DNA of 32,072 bases from Cytobacillus oceanisediminis 2691 (GCF_007678455.1 NZ_VEEP01000009.1:1-32072), one strand, 5' to 3'; positions 7,620 through 15,311 are shown, counted from the stretch's first letter. The notes: a model not told the origin generated them from the sequence alone. Numbers and translations: made by a program.

Positions 7620-7823
7620 CTACTGATTATATTGTGGTTCCTCTTGTTCAATTTCTTGCAGACGAGGCTGAAGACTGTCAATAACCGCTTGTGTCTGCTG
7701 TGCAGCAGTTTGGTAAAGCTGCTTTGCCTGCTGATTTTCTGTCCCGAGCGCAAAAGTTTCCAAACTAGCCTGGGCACTTTTCAAACCCGCCAATGTTTGT
7801 TTTACCTGAGCACCAACTGTCAT
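7620..7823 (-). CDS. DUF1657 protein
   Basis: This 67-residue canonical DUF1657 protein contains LETFALGTENQQAKQLYQTA, with the ends MTVGAQVKQ and EEPQYNQ. The frame opens at 7919, but the family start and a GCAGGGG ribosome site place the real start at 7823. It is the first gene of a three-gene operon (DUF1657, DUF1657, 2Duf). A forespore SigG promoter would be expected upstream; I see only a loose candidate (GGAATA, 16 nt, CAATAATA on the minus strand), too weak to annotate. Confidence 0.88.
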   Translation of the reverse strand: MTVGAQVKQTLAGLKSAQASLETFALGTENQQAKQLYQTAAQQTQAVIDSLQPRLQEIEQEEPQYNQ

Positions 7824-7936
7824 CGTATCCCCTGCTTTCTGAAATAAATATGGTACTGTTTTATTATTGCTACATTCCCTTGAAATATTCCCTGCTTTTA
7901 TCTTTTTCCGATTTCCCAATTGAAACCATTATATCC

Positions 7937-7958
7937 AAAAAAAAAAGCCATTGCGGCC
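7937..7958 (-). terminator. weak Rho-independent terminator
   Basis: On the minus strand a 4-bp GC stem (GGCC/GGCT, plus-strand 7946-7958) is followed by ten T residues. It lies 16 nt past the end of the gene at 7974. The stem is short, so strength is uncertain. Confidence 0.45.
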
Positions 7959-7973
7959 GTTATGATTTTAGGA

Positions 7974-8435
7974 TTAATCTTCATTCACTTGTATCCTGAT
8001 GTTGTAAAGTGCGTAGCCAACTTCCCATTTGGCCCGGATTTCCATTGCATAATCTCCCGAAGAGACTTTTGCTTGGGCAAGATTTAATGGTAATCCATCC
8101 AGGCTTTTATATGCGAGTCCTCCTGTATTCATATCCCATAAATAGCAAGTAACAGAAATTGGTGAATGCTCAAATTGCATGTTGATGCTGTCATTGCGAT
8201 TGACCATAATGGGAGGAAATTCTCTTACAAATACAGCAGGATCGGTATTGGAATCTGCCGCTGTTGCCCTCCCCCATTTTCTCAAGGAGTAGGTCGTAGC
8301 TTTTACCTCCACCTTTTGACTGTCTACAGTCATTTCTAATTCAGGAGGAGTTGGTTTATAGCTTTTATATGTATTCCAGCCGATGATAATGGCGAACAAT
8401 AATAAAGCCGAGATTCCCCAAAATATTGTTTTCAC
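7974..8435 (-). CDS. membrane-anchored extracytoplasmic protein of unknown function
   Basis: The product (153 residues) has one N-terminal membrane segment (about 5-20, FWGISALLLFAIIIGW) and then an extracytoplasmic domain rich in beta strands (for example KVEVKATTYSLRKWG and ISVTCYLWD). No lipobox Cys is present, so it is a membrane anchor rather than a lipoprotein. I do not recognise the family. AAAGGAGG precedes overlapping TTG (8438) and GTG (8435) starts; GTG has the better spacing. It reads toward the DUF1657 operon but a weak terminator separates them. Confidence 0.7.
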   Translation of the reverse strand: MKTIFWGISALLLFAIIIGWNTYKSYKPTPPELEMTVDSQKVEVKATTYSLRKWGRATAADSNTDPAVFVREFPPIMVNRNDSINMQFEHSPISVTCYLWDMNTGGLAYKSLDGLPLNLAQAKVSSGDYAMEIRAKWEVGYALYNIRIQVNED

Positions 8436-8577
8436 CAAACTCCTCCTTTCAAAAAATCAAAAATATCACATCTTATTATTTAGACGGTTCCGCTGGGAAG
8501 TAAGTTTCATATTTCCAGTATTTCGCGTGTCTGATTGTTTAATGTACTTCATATTCAAAAACCATTTGTCATTATTG

Positions 8578-8620
8578 TGTAACATTCCTTACATGCAAAC
8601 TCTCCCGGCTAAACTATAAT
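8578..8620 (+). promoter_or_regulatory. promoter region with an inverted repeat upstream of the radical SAM gene
   Basis: A perfect TATAAT at 8615-8620 lies 28 nt before the ATG. No good -35 is seen. Instead the dyad TGTAA-N6-TTACA (8578-8593) occupies the -35 region, in a spacing typical of CRP/FNR- or Rex-type operators. This suggests an activator or repressor site. The regulator cannot be named from this. Confidence 0.4.
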
Positions 8621-8647
8621 GAATGAATAAATAATGAAAAGTTGGTG

Positions 8648-9814
8648 ATGAAAGTGCATGGAATTGGACATGCTCATTCCACTGGCAGCCATCCGGGTGC
8701 AATTGATTTCAACATGAATCCTTATATTGTTATTTGGGAAGTGACAAGGGCTTGTCAGTTAAAATGTATCCATTGCCGGGCTGATGCACAAAACAGGCCT
8801 GACCCAATGGAATTAAGCCCGGAGGAAGGACTGAAGCTGATCGATCACATTTATGAGATGGGTAACCCAATGCTTGTGTTTACAGGCGGAGACTGTATGA
8901 TGCGAGAGGATCTTTTTGAACTTGCTGAATATGCGGTGAAGAAAGGCATGCGCGTGTCAATGACACCAAGCGCTACAGATAATGTTACAAAAGAAAAAAT
9001 GGAAAGAGCCAAGGAAGCTGGACTTTCAAGATGGGCTTTCAGCTTGGATGGTCCCACTCCTGAAATCCATGATCATTTTCGTGGAACTCCCGGTTCATTC
9101 AATCTGACAATCGAAAAAGTTAAATACCTAAATGAATTAAAAATGCCTTTGCAGCTTAACACGGTCATTTCACGGTATAATTATGAGTACCTTGAACAAA
9201 TGGCTGAACTGATGAAAGAACTTAAAGTTGTGATGTGGTACATATTCCTTTTGGTTCCTACAGGCCGAGGCCAGCTGGATGCCTGTTTGACACCTGCAGA
9301 ACATGAAAAAGTTTTCCGTTGGCTGTATGAATTAAGCAAGACTGCTCCATATGATATTAAAACGACGGCAGCCCAGCATTACCGCCGGGTTGTTTTCCAA
9401 CAAAAAACCAGGGAACATAGCGTTAACAAGGATGAAATCCGGTATGAAGACACATTAACGAAAGATATGGCTTCTGTCATCGATGGCCTGAAACGTGCTC
9501 CAAAAGGGGTCAATGATGGCAACGGCTTTGTTTTCATTTCGCATACGGGAGATGTGATGCCATCCGGATTGCTTCCTTTAGTTGGCGGAAACGTTCGGGA
9601 TAAGCCTTTAGCGGACATTTACCGCGATTCCCAAATCTTTAAGGACCTGCGTAATCCTGATCAATACAAAGGAAAATGCGGTGTTTGCGAATTCCGCTAT
9701 GTCTGCGGGGGTTCCCGTTCAAGAACCTATGCGGTCACAGGAGACTACATGGGCAGCGAGCCATTCTGTGTCTATATCCCCGAGACAATGCGCAAAACGA
9801 AATCGCCAATCTAA
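8648..9814 (+). CDS. radical SAM/SPASM protein (TIGR04053-like)
   Basis: The 388-residue protein carries the radical SAM cluster motif CQLKCIHC (Cys 36, 40 and 43) and GGD in FTGGDCMMRED. A C-terminal SPASM-type Cys cluster (CGVCEFRYVCGG, then EPFC) likely holds one or two further iron-sulfur clusters. It begins with an unusual His-rich segment (MKVHGIGHAHSTGSH). The overall layout resembles the TIGR04053 family of uncharacterised radical SAM/SPASM enzymes and heme d1/AdoMet-decarboxylase-like relatives. Possible starts are TTG 8642, GTG 8645 and ATG 8648; I chose ATG. No precursor-peptide gene is seen beside it, so a peptide-maturase role has no support here. It is monocistronic with its own terminator. 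Confidence 0.85.
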   Translation: MKVHGIGHAHSTGSHPGAIDFNMNPYIVIWEVTRACQLKCIHCRADAQNRPDPMELSPEEGLKLIDHIYEMGNPMLVFTGGDCMMREDLFELAEYAVKKGMRVSMTPSATDNVTKEKMERAKEAGLSRWAFSLDGPTPEIHDHFRGTPGSFNLTIEKVKYLNELKMPLQLNTVISRYNYEYLEQMAELMKELKVVMWYIFLLVPTGRGQLDACLTPAEHEKVFRWLYELSKTAPYDIKTTAAQHYRRVVFQQKTREHSVNKDEIRYEDTLTKDMASVIDGLKRAPKGVNDGNGFVFISHTGDVMPSGLLPLVGGNVRDKPLADIYRDSQIFKDLRNPDQYKGKCGVCEFRYVCGGSRSRTYAVTGDYMGSEPFCVYIPETMRKTKSPI

Positions 9815-9819
9815 TGCCG

Positions 9820-9849
9820 ATAGCTCCTGATAAAGGAGCTATTTTTATT
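9820..9849 (+). terminator. Rho-independent terminator
   Basis: ATAGCTCCT (9820-9828) pairs with AGGAGCTAT (9834-9842), followed by TTTTATTT. It lies directly behind the radical SAM gene. Confidence 0.8.
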
Positions 9850-10022
9850 TGGAATGCTGTTCTAATCCCAAGCCACAACATTAAAGAGAGTCGAATAGCA
9901 ACACAACATTCTTATTTGATCAATATTGACACTTTTATGACTTCCTTTTTTCTGTGACATAAAGCACGGAAAACACCACCAACCAAGTTTTACAATAAAG
10001 TTAACGAAAGGATGGTGCAAAG

Positions 10023-10319
10023 ATGACAATCAAGATTGATCAAGAAGCATTTAAATGGTTTGAAAGAGAATTCGACACACCAAAACCGTTTCACATCCGC
10101 CTTTATCCTCAATATGCCGGGTTTGGCGACAAGAATAAGGGCTATAGCCTGGCATTTTCGCTAGAAACTCCTGCCATTGCCGCCGAACAGCAGATAATTG
10201 ACGGTATTACCTTTTATGTAGAGTCAAATGACACCTGGTTCTTTAATGAGACAGATGTAGAGATCAAGTACAGTGATACTGCCGGTGAAATATTCACCAA
10301 ATACAATGAGCATCATTGA
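10023..10319 (+). CDS. HesB/YneR-family protein
   Basis: The 98-residue protein begins MTIKIDQEAFKWFEREF, has HIRLYPQYAGFGDKNKGYSL and ends in a short acidic strand followed by NEHH. This matches the Bacillus YneR group of the HesB-like fold. Unlike the A-type iron-sulfur carriers it has no cysteines at all, so it cannot bind a cluster in the usual way; its function is unknown. The start follows AAAGGATGG with normal spacing. It is monocistronic and convergent with argS, sharing a terminator. Confidence 0.8.
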   Translation: MTIKIDQEAFKWFEREFDTPKPFHIRLYPQYAGFGDKNKGYSLAFSLETPAIAAEQQIIDGITFYVESNDTWFFNETDVEIKYSDTAGEIFTKYNEHH

Positions 10320-10364
10320 TCATCAATATATATAACAACAATCATTGCATTAAAATGAAGCGGG

Positions 10365-10385
10365 GCTCCTGGCAGAACCAGGAGC
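10365..10385. terminator. terminator between convergent genes
   Basis: GCTCCTGG (10365-10372) pairs with CCAGGAGC (10378-10385), loop CAGAA, followed by TCTTCTT. It serves the YneR-like gene and probably argS, whose stop is 6 nt away. Confidence 0.7.
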
Positions 10386-10390
10386 TCTTC

Positions 10391-12088
10391 TTACATTTCC
10401 TCTGGAGCCTTGATTCCCAAAAGTCTCAGGCCTTCTTCGAGAACGATGCTGACTGCATTCACCAAAGCCAGCCGTGCATCTTTCTCCTCATTTTCTTTCA
10501 GGATCCTTACCTCTCCATAATATCTATTGAAAGCCTGGGCGAGATTCAATACATATTTTGCGATTTGAGATGGATCATTATTGTGGCAGGCTCTTATGAC
10601 AGTTTCAGGGAAATCCATAAGCTCTGTGACAACTGGCCATTCAGCCGCACCTTCAAGCTTGATTTCCACACCAGTTACTGGACTTGCTGCCTTTCTTAAA
10701 ATGGTTTTAGCCCGGGCATTTGTATATTGTACATATGGAGCTGATTCTCCTTCGACCCTCAACATTTCCTCCAAGGAAAAATCAATATCATTCATTCTAA
10801 AATTCTTCAGGTCATGAAAAATGATTGCTCCTGTACCCACCATAGCAGCTGTTTCTTGCTGATTCGGGAGTAAAGGATTTTTTTCCTCGATATTCTTTTT
10901 AGCCAGCTCAATCGAGTCTTTAAGGACATCCTCCAGTAAAACAACTTTCCCTTTGCGCGTTGACATTTTCTTGCCATCTTTCAGCATCATTCCAAAAGGA
11001 ACATGGATGATTCCATCCGCCCATTCAAAATCCATTTTTGCAAGAACCGCTTTTAACTGTTTAAAATGAAGACTTTGCTCATTTCCCACAACGTATAAAG
11101 ATGTAATAAAAGAATGCTGATCATATCGATACTTGGCCGCGGCCAAATCCCGGGTCGCATACAATGTGGCACCGTCTGATTTTTTAATCAGGCAGGGTGG
11201 CAGGCCGATATCTTCCAATTGAACGACCAGAGCCCCATCTGATTCGTCAAGAAGCTCTTTGTTCCTTAGCATTTCAACAATAGGCTCCATTTTATCATTA
11301 TAGAATGCTTCTCCAGCATATGAATCAAATTCAATCCCCAGCAGCTCATAAACCTTCTTGAACTCTTTCAATGATTCTTCCTTGAACCATTTCCACAATC
11401 CGAGTGCCTCTACATCTCCGTTTTCAAGACGCCTGAACCAATTTCGGCCTTCCTGCTCGAGTTCAGGATTGGTTTCTGCGGCTTCATGAAACTTTATATA
11501 AAGGGCCAGAAGCTCCTTTATCGGACTCTCTTTCACTTTCTGTTCACTGCCCCAAAGCTTATAGGCCGTAATTAGTTTGCCAAACTGAGTCCCCCAGTCT
11601 CCAAGATGGTTTATTTTAAACGTCTTGAATCCACATTTTTCATAAATTAGTGAAAGAGAATTTCCTATAACGGTAGAACGTAGATGCCCCATAGAAAAAG
11701 GTTTGGCAATATTAGGGGAGGAAAGATCAATTGTCACCGTATGTTGACGTCCTCGATTATAGTCCCCGTAATGGTTTTTCTTTTCTGTAATTTCATTGAG
11801 GATATAAGCTGCTGCTTTTGATTTATCCAAAAAAGCATTCACATACCCGCCAATTGCTTCAAAACGATCAAAGTCAGATTCATTTTTGGACTGTAATTTT
11901 TGGCTAATGTCTTTGGCAATTTCCACAGGTGACTTTCTCAGGGCTTTTGCCATCTGGAAGCAAGGAAAGGCCAAATCTCCGTGTTTCAGAAATTTTGGTT
12001 TTTCGATCAAACGGTCAATATTCTCATCAGATAGTATTCCTTTTAGTTCTTGAGCGAGTAATCCAGAATATTTTTTACGGTATTTCAT
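10391..12088 (-). CDS. argS: arginyl-tRNA synthetase
   Basis: The 565-residue class Ia synthetase charges tRNA-Arg. The HIGH-type motif appears as SMGHLRST after DLSSPNIAKPF, and the KMSKS-type region as GKKMSTRKGKVVLLEDVL. The N-terminal additional domain (GDLAFPCFQMAKALRKSP) and the DALR anticodon-binding domain at the C terminus (VQYTNARAKTILRK, ending LRLLGIKAPEEM) are present. The frame runs on 35 codons upstream, but AAAGGGAGG before the ATG at 12088 and homology set the start. The upstream frame is part of an arginine T-box leader that controls this gene. The protein resembles the second ArgS type of Bacillaceae rather than the standard 556-residue B. subtilis enzyme, but this needs a tree. 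Confidence 0.96.
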   Translation of the reverse strand: MKYRKKYSGLLAQELKGILSDENIDRLIEKPKFLKHGDLAFPCFQMAKALRKSPVEIAKDISQKLQSKNESDFDRFEAIGGYVNAFLDKSKAAAYILNEITEKKNHYGDYNRGRQHTVTIDLSSPNIAKPFSMGHLRSTVIGNSLSLIYEKCGFKTFKINHLGDWGTQFGKLITAYKLWGSEQKVKESPIKELLALYIKFHEAAETNPELEQEGRNWFRRLENGDVEALGLWKWFKEESLKEFKKVYELLGIEFDSYAGEAFYNDKMEPIVEMLRNKELLDESDGALVVQLEDIGLPPCLIKKSDGATLYATRDLAAAKYRYDQHSFITSLYVVGNEQSLHFKQLKAVLAKMDFEWADGIIHVPFGMMLKDGKKMSTRKGKVVLLEDVLKDSIELAKKNIEEKNPLLPNQQETAAMVGTGAIIFHDLKNFRMNDIDFSLEEMLRVEGESAPYVQYTNARAKTILRKAASPVTGVEIKLEGAAEWPVVTELMDFPETVIRACHNNDPSQIAKYVLNLAQAFNRYYGEVRILKENEEKDARLALVNAVSIVLEEGLRLLGIKAPEEM

Positions 12089-12110
12089 TGTAGACCTCCC
12101 TTTAAAAAAT

Positions 12111-12350
12111 AAAAAACCCCCGCCTCTAAAAAGAGACGAGAGTTTTATCCCGCGGTACCACTCTAATTGTTCCTGAAAGGAACCTGCTTTCATTGATAAC
12201 GGAGTTCATTCCGGCCATCCCTAATGGTTTTCAGGAAGGCATCTCAAAAGTGCGCTTCATTACCCTATTTGCACCAGGCTTTCACCGTCCCCGGCTCGCT
12301 AACTCAAAAAAGGATAACTACTCTCTTTCTCATCGATTAGATATTTTTAC
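12111..12350 (-). promoter_or_regulatory. T-box riboswitch with arginine specifier
   Basis: On the minus strand the leader has an AGAGAGTAG (AGTA-type) motif, the stem I pattern AGCGAGCCGGGGACGGTGAA, and the T-box core AGAGTGGTACCGCGGG (plus 12149-12164). A 10-bp terminator (12117-12126 with 12133-12142) ends in T6. The codon before ACTTTTGAG in the specifier loop is CGC (plus 12252-12254), an arginine codon. Uncharged tRNA-Arg pairing with this codon and the T-box bulge would favour the antiterminator and turn on argS. Confidence 0.93.
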
Positions 12351-12351
12351 C

Positions 12352-12381
12352 GTTATAAACAACAACTATGATCGATTGCAA
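12352..12381 (-). promoter_or_regulatory. SigA promoter of the argS T-box transcript
   Basis: On the minus strand TTGCAA (12376-12381), an 18-nt spacer and TATAAC (12352-12357) lie just upstream of the T-box leader, at the edge of the GNAT gene stop. Confidence 0.6.
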
Positions 12382-12858
12382 TCATTTTTTCACAGCCAAA
12401 ACTGTATCAAATTCCTGGGTTGAACAATTGTTATCATCAAAGGTTTCAATATAATTTCCACCTGTATAATCTCCTATTACCTTCCGCCAAAAACTTCTCG
12501 CTGGTTCGTTTTTCTCGACCTGGATGACACTCCATCCGCCAGGAAATTGATCAAACAGCCTGGTAGCGACAATTCTGCCGAACCCTCTTCTGTAAAATTT
12601 CCTAAGGATAAAAAATTCGAGGATGACATTGGGTTCCCCGCTTTCAACCATGGCAAACCCAGCATATTCACCTTCATGTATGATGAAGAAAGCATGAAGA
12701 TTCATATCAGTCCAATATGGTTTCAAATCAAACGGTGCGTAACTTCCGTTCTCCTCAAGCCTGATTTCCTGAAACAACGTAAACTCGTAGATATAGAATT
12801 GAATCAGATTCTGAAGGACTGCTTCATCCTCCTGTTTCACACGTACCAAATCGATCAC
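12382..12858 (-). CDS. GNAT-family N-acetyltransferase
   Basis: The 158-residue protein shows the GNAT core: strands HAFFIIHEGEYAGFAMVE and NVILEFFILRKFYRRGFGR. The last, with KFYRRGFGRIVA, fills the acetyl-CoA pyrophosphate-binding R/Q-x-x-G-x-G/A position in slightly altered form. WSVIQVEKNEPARSFWRKV is the typical beta-5/alpha-4 region. The acceptor is unknown. The start is GTG at 12858 behind AAAGGGG. It is followed at once by the argS promoter on the same strand, so the two are separate units. Confidence 0.85.
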   Translation of the reverse strand: MIDLVRVKQEDEAVLQNLIQFYIYEFTLFQEIRLEENGSYAPFDLKPYWTDMNLHAFFIIHEGEYAGFAMVESGEPNVILEFFILRKFYRRGFGRIVATRLFDQFPGGWSVIQVEKNEPARSFWRKVIGDYTGGNYIETFDDNNCSTQEFDTVLAVKK

Positions 12859-12938
12859 AAGGATTCCCCTTTTTGAAACTGAATTTTTTATTTTAATTAT
12901 TCGTTGATAATAAAGGAAAATCCTCTTTTAACCCGCTT

Positions 12939-13853
12939 TCATTTTTGTTCCTCTCTGTCAGGATATGAATATTGGTAGGTAAGTTCTTTCTCATCTTTTG
13001 TTATCTCAACTATTTCCATCCCATCAGCAGATTCAAAAATATAGGATGGTCCCTCACCTCCAGTATGCTTCCAAACACCTGTTGCCTGGATCTTATCAAG
13101 ATAATCTTTCATGTTTTGATCGGTACCTCGGTCCCAAGTATATTTTTCTGTGCCCCCATCGATTTCTGCCGGCCGTAACCCTACTGGATAAGGGAGCTTC
13201 CCATAGCCATGCACAACATATAGCAGCTGTTCGTGTTGATAAGGGGCTGGATTTTTAAGATCAAGTGACCCAATAATCTGAAATATTTCAGCATATTCAA
13301 GCTTTGGATAATCAAAGCTGAAATATAAAATATTCTTGCCCGCTTCCACAAAAAAGTGGTAACGGAGGCTGACATCCATCATTTTTACATGTTCGATATA
13401 TAATGTTGTAGGATAGGGAAAATTCTGCAGTTCTTTTTCAACATTCATCGCTTTGGAACTGATGATTTCCTTCTTTTTACGGTCATTCACGAATTCGGCA
13501 AAACCAACCTTTTCAGATTCTCCTTTTTTGTAAAATTCATAACCATCTGGACTTCTTTCACTATATATAGTTTCTAAATCCCATTTCAGACTGAACTCAT
13601 TTACAGCATGTGATTGACCTGATCTGTCTTCATGTTGATCATAATTTTGAACTTGAAACAACAAGCCAGCAGATAAAAGCAGAAATAGCGACGTAAATAC
13701 AACGTTTTTCAAATCGAATGTTCTTTCCTTCTTTTTTTGTGCTTTAATAGTTCGAATGGATGACCTTATTTTCAACCTCATTCTATCCCTTTCGCATTCA
13801 CCTGGTGTCAGCTTTTTCAGCAATTCCCATTGTTCATCAGAAAATTGGTTCAT
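12939..13853 (-). CDS. membrane anti-sigma factor for the adjacent ECF sigma factor
   Basis: The 304-residue protein has a cytoplasmic N terminus (about 1-48, MNQFSDEQWELLKKLTPGEC...) that would bind the sigma factor, one membrane segment (about 49-68, NVVFTSLFLLLSAGLLFQVQ) and a long extracytoplasmic part resembling DUF4367-type domains. Its start overlaps the end of the sigma gene by 17 nt, which is the usual translational coupling of an ECF pair. No zinc-binding HxxxCxxC anti-sigma motif is seen, so it is not a ZAS-type factor. It is closer in layout to RsiX. The signal sensed is unknown. Confidence 0.8.
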   Translation of the reverse strand: MNQFSDEQWELLKKLTPGECERDRMRLKIRSSIRTIKAQKKKERTFDLKNVVFTSLFLLLSAGLLFQVQNYDQHEDRSGQSHAVNEFSLKWDLETIYSERSPDGYEFYKKGESEKVGFAEFVNDRKKKEIISSKAMNVEKELQNFPYPTTLYIEHVKMMDVSLRYHFFVEAGKNILYFSFDYPKLEYAEIFQIIGSLDLKNPAPYQHEQLLYVVHGYGKLPYPVGLRPAEIDGGTEKYTWDRGTDQNMKDYLDKIQATGVWKHTGGEGPSYIFESADGMEIVEITKDEKELTYQYSYPDREEQK

Positions 13854-14388
13854 TGTGTCCGCCTCCTTCCGCTATGTCCTTTTTCCTTAGTTCCGCAAGT
13901 CCCCTGGATAGTGTTTTCCTTATTTTTGATTCAGACCAGCCTAGGATTTCGACAATTTCTTTAGTGGAACAATCCTCGATTTTTTTCAGCGTGATCACAA
14001 GCCGGTGGTCAGGTTTAAGCTGTTGAATTGCTTTAAGGCTCCTTTCTACCGTATCTCGGTTTTCTATATATTTTTCGATATTTAAAGGTGATGCAATGTC
14101 TTTCCCCTCAGAAAATAACGTGATACTCCTTCTTCTTTTCCGCCTGCGTATTTCATCGAATACGAGGTGCTTTGCAATACTAAAAAGCCAGGTCTTCACA
14201 CTCGCCCTCTTTTCAAATTTCTCGAAGGACGTATAAGCACGCAGAAATGTATCATGAACGAGGTCCTCACAGGATTGGCGATCACCCAGCATATAATAGA
14301 TAAAACGGTAAAGATCTTTATAATACAATTCATACCATTCCATTACTTTTTGTTCTTTTAAGTTATCGCTAATTGTTGCCCACCTCAT
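13837..14388 (-). CDS. ECF RNA polymerase sigma factor (SigX-like)
   Basis: The product (up to 183 residues) has sigma region 2 (about 18-85: YELYYKDLYRFIYYMLGD, CEDLVHDTFLRAY, VKTWLFSIAKHLVFDEIRR) and region 4 (about 115-168: STKEIVEILGWSESKIRKTLSRG). The closest layout I know is B. subtilis SigX. The start is uncertain. ATG 14388 sits only 2 nt after AAAGGAA. GAGGTG lies 7 nt before an in-frame ATT (14373). ATG 14343 has no good site. A likely autoregulatory promoter lies directly upstream. A pair with the overlapping anti-sigma gene. Confidence 0.9.
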   Translation of the reverse strand: MRWATISDNLKEQKVMEWYELYYKDLYRFIYYMLGDRQSCEDLVHDTFLRAYTSFEKFEKRASVKTWLFSIAKHLVFDEIRRRKRRRSITLFSEGKDIASPLNIEKYIENRDTVERSLKAIQQLKPDHRLVITLKKIEDCSTKEIVEILGWSESKIRKTLSRGLAELRKKDIAEGGGHNEPIF

Positions 14389-14408
14389 TTCCTTTATCTA
14401 TACGATAG

Positions 14409-14434
14409 GTCGAAGAAAATTCAATAATGTGACA
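14409..14434 (-). promoter_or_regulatory. ECF-type autoregulatory promoter
   Basis: On the minus strand TGTCAC (14429-14434), a 16-nt spacer and CGAC (14409-14412) match the SigX-type consensus (TGTAAC and CGAC) closely. The expected start site near 14402 leaves a leader of only about 14 nt before the first ATG. Confidence 0.6.
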
Positions 14435-14464
14435 CTTTTTCTCCTCTTTTTTCCATTATAAAAT

Positions 14465-14505
14465 AAAATGGGCCGTTACCTTGTTAAGATAACGGCCCAT
14501 TTTTT
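14465..14505. terminator. strong bidirectional terminator
   Basis: AAAATGGGCCGTTA (14465-14478) pairs perfectly with TAACGGCCCATTTT (14490-14503). It lies exactly at the end of the OsmC-like frame when that frame is read through its UGA. This supports the read-through reading, because a terminator here would be 270 nt from the end of a gene stopping at the UGA. Confidence 0.85.
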
Positions 14506-14974
14506 AATCTTCTTCTATTTCCCATGTATGTTCGAATTGTATACAGCCTTTTAATGTTTGTGCAACCGGACATCCTCTTTCGAAAACATTCAACGCCCTT
14601 TCGGCTGCTTCCCTTTTGCCAGTTGGAATCTTAAGTATATAGTGACAACTGATTTTCGTTATTTTCAATACTCCTTCAGGTGCTTCAATTGTACCTTGTA
14701 CCTGTGCCTTTACTTTATCGGGTGAAGTCGGTATTTTACGCGCCTCCAGCGCGCCTGATAGGGTGCCGACCAGTCAGCCCCCTGCAGCAGCAACGATGTG
14801 ATCCAGGGTTGAAGGGTATTCCACTTTAGGATTGACACCGTAGAATTGTTTTACACCGCCGTGTACACCGAACAACAAAGGTTCCTGGAAACCATCAATG
14901 TAGGCTTCTCTAATTTTGTTGGGAGTATCTTTTTGAATTACCGTTATTTTTGTTAAGGCAATTGGGTCAGACAA
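14504..14974 (-). CDS. OsmC-like selenoprotein (in-frame UGA as selenocysteine)
   Basis: The frame from TTG 14974 (GGAGGG site 9 nt upstream) meets UGA at 14776-14774 and continues open to TAA at 14504, giving 156 residues with selenocysteine at 67. The sequence before (TLDHIVAAAGG) and after (LVGTLSGALEARKIP) the UGA is continuous OsmC/Ohr family sequence. The UGA occupies the place of the peroxidatic Cys. The second, resolving Cys is in FERGCPVAQTL (Cys 135). OsmC proteins reduce peroxides or handle thiol adducts. A SECIS-like hairpin lies 20-36 nt after the UGA, and selB is in this window. Read conventionally it would be a truncated pseudogene; I consider the selenoprotein reading much more likely. 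Confidence 0.9.
14738..14754 (-). promoter_or_regulatory. SECIS-like hairpin of the OsmC selenoprotein mRNA
   Basis: Nucleotides +20 to +36 after the UGA form GCGCGC/GCGCGT (five GC pairs and one G-U) with the five-base loop UGGAG at +26 to +30. Exposed G residues at loop positions 2 and 3 and the distance fit bacterial SECIS elements bound by SelB. Confidence 0.75.
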
Positions 14975-15173
14975 TGAAACGATCCCTCCTTTTTTAGTTA
15001 TTACAACCATAATAGAAAGATTAGTATTTTTCAAATAAAGTCCTTTGCATAAAAAAGGCAGCCCTTATTTTGATTCCTATGATACAAGCTGATGCTCGTC
15101 CGATAATTTTACATATGATGTTGTTGTAAGGTTCGGATCTTACCTATCTTCTTTAAAGGAAGGGGGTGGGGAG

Positions 15174-15311
15174 ATGTTAATCACTGCTATCGTGGTACTT
15201 TTGTTGGCGCTGGCTTTGGTCGTTGCTATCTTGTTGAACCAGGATGAACTTGCTGACGTCCTCTACAGATGCATCGGCGAAGTTATTGCTGTTGATAATG
15301 GTGTTGCTTAA
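15174..15311 (+). CDS. small single-span membrane protein (45 aa)
   Basis: The ATG at 15174 follows a very purine-rich ribosome site (GGAAGGGGGTGGGGAG). The product has one long hydrophobic helix at its N terminus (residues 2-21, TAIVVLLLALALVVAILL) followed by NQDELADVLYRCIGEVIAVD. I do not recognise it. The -1 frame after the stop stays open for about 30 codons with a coding-like sequence (SSNDVEPGPCDWLPGYTG), so a frameshifted longer protein is possible. It lies 97 nt before the next gene on the same strand and may be in its operon. Confidence 0.55.
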   Translation: MLITAIVVLLLALALVVAILLNQDELADVLYRCIGEVIAVDNGVA

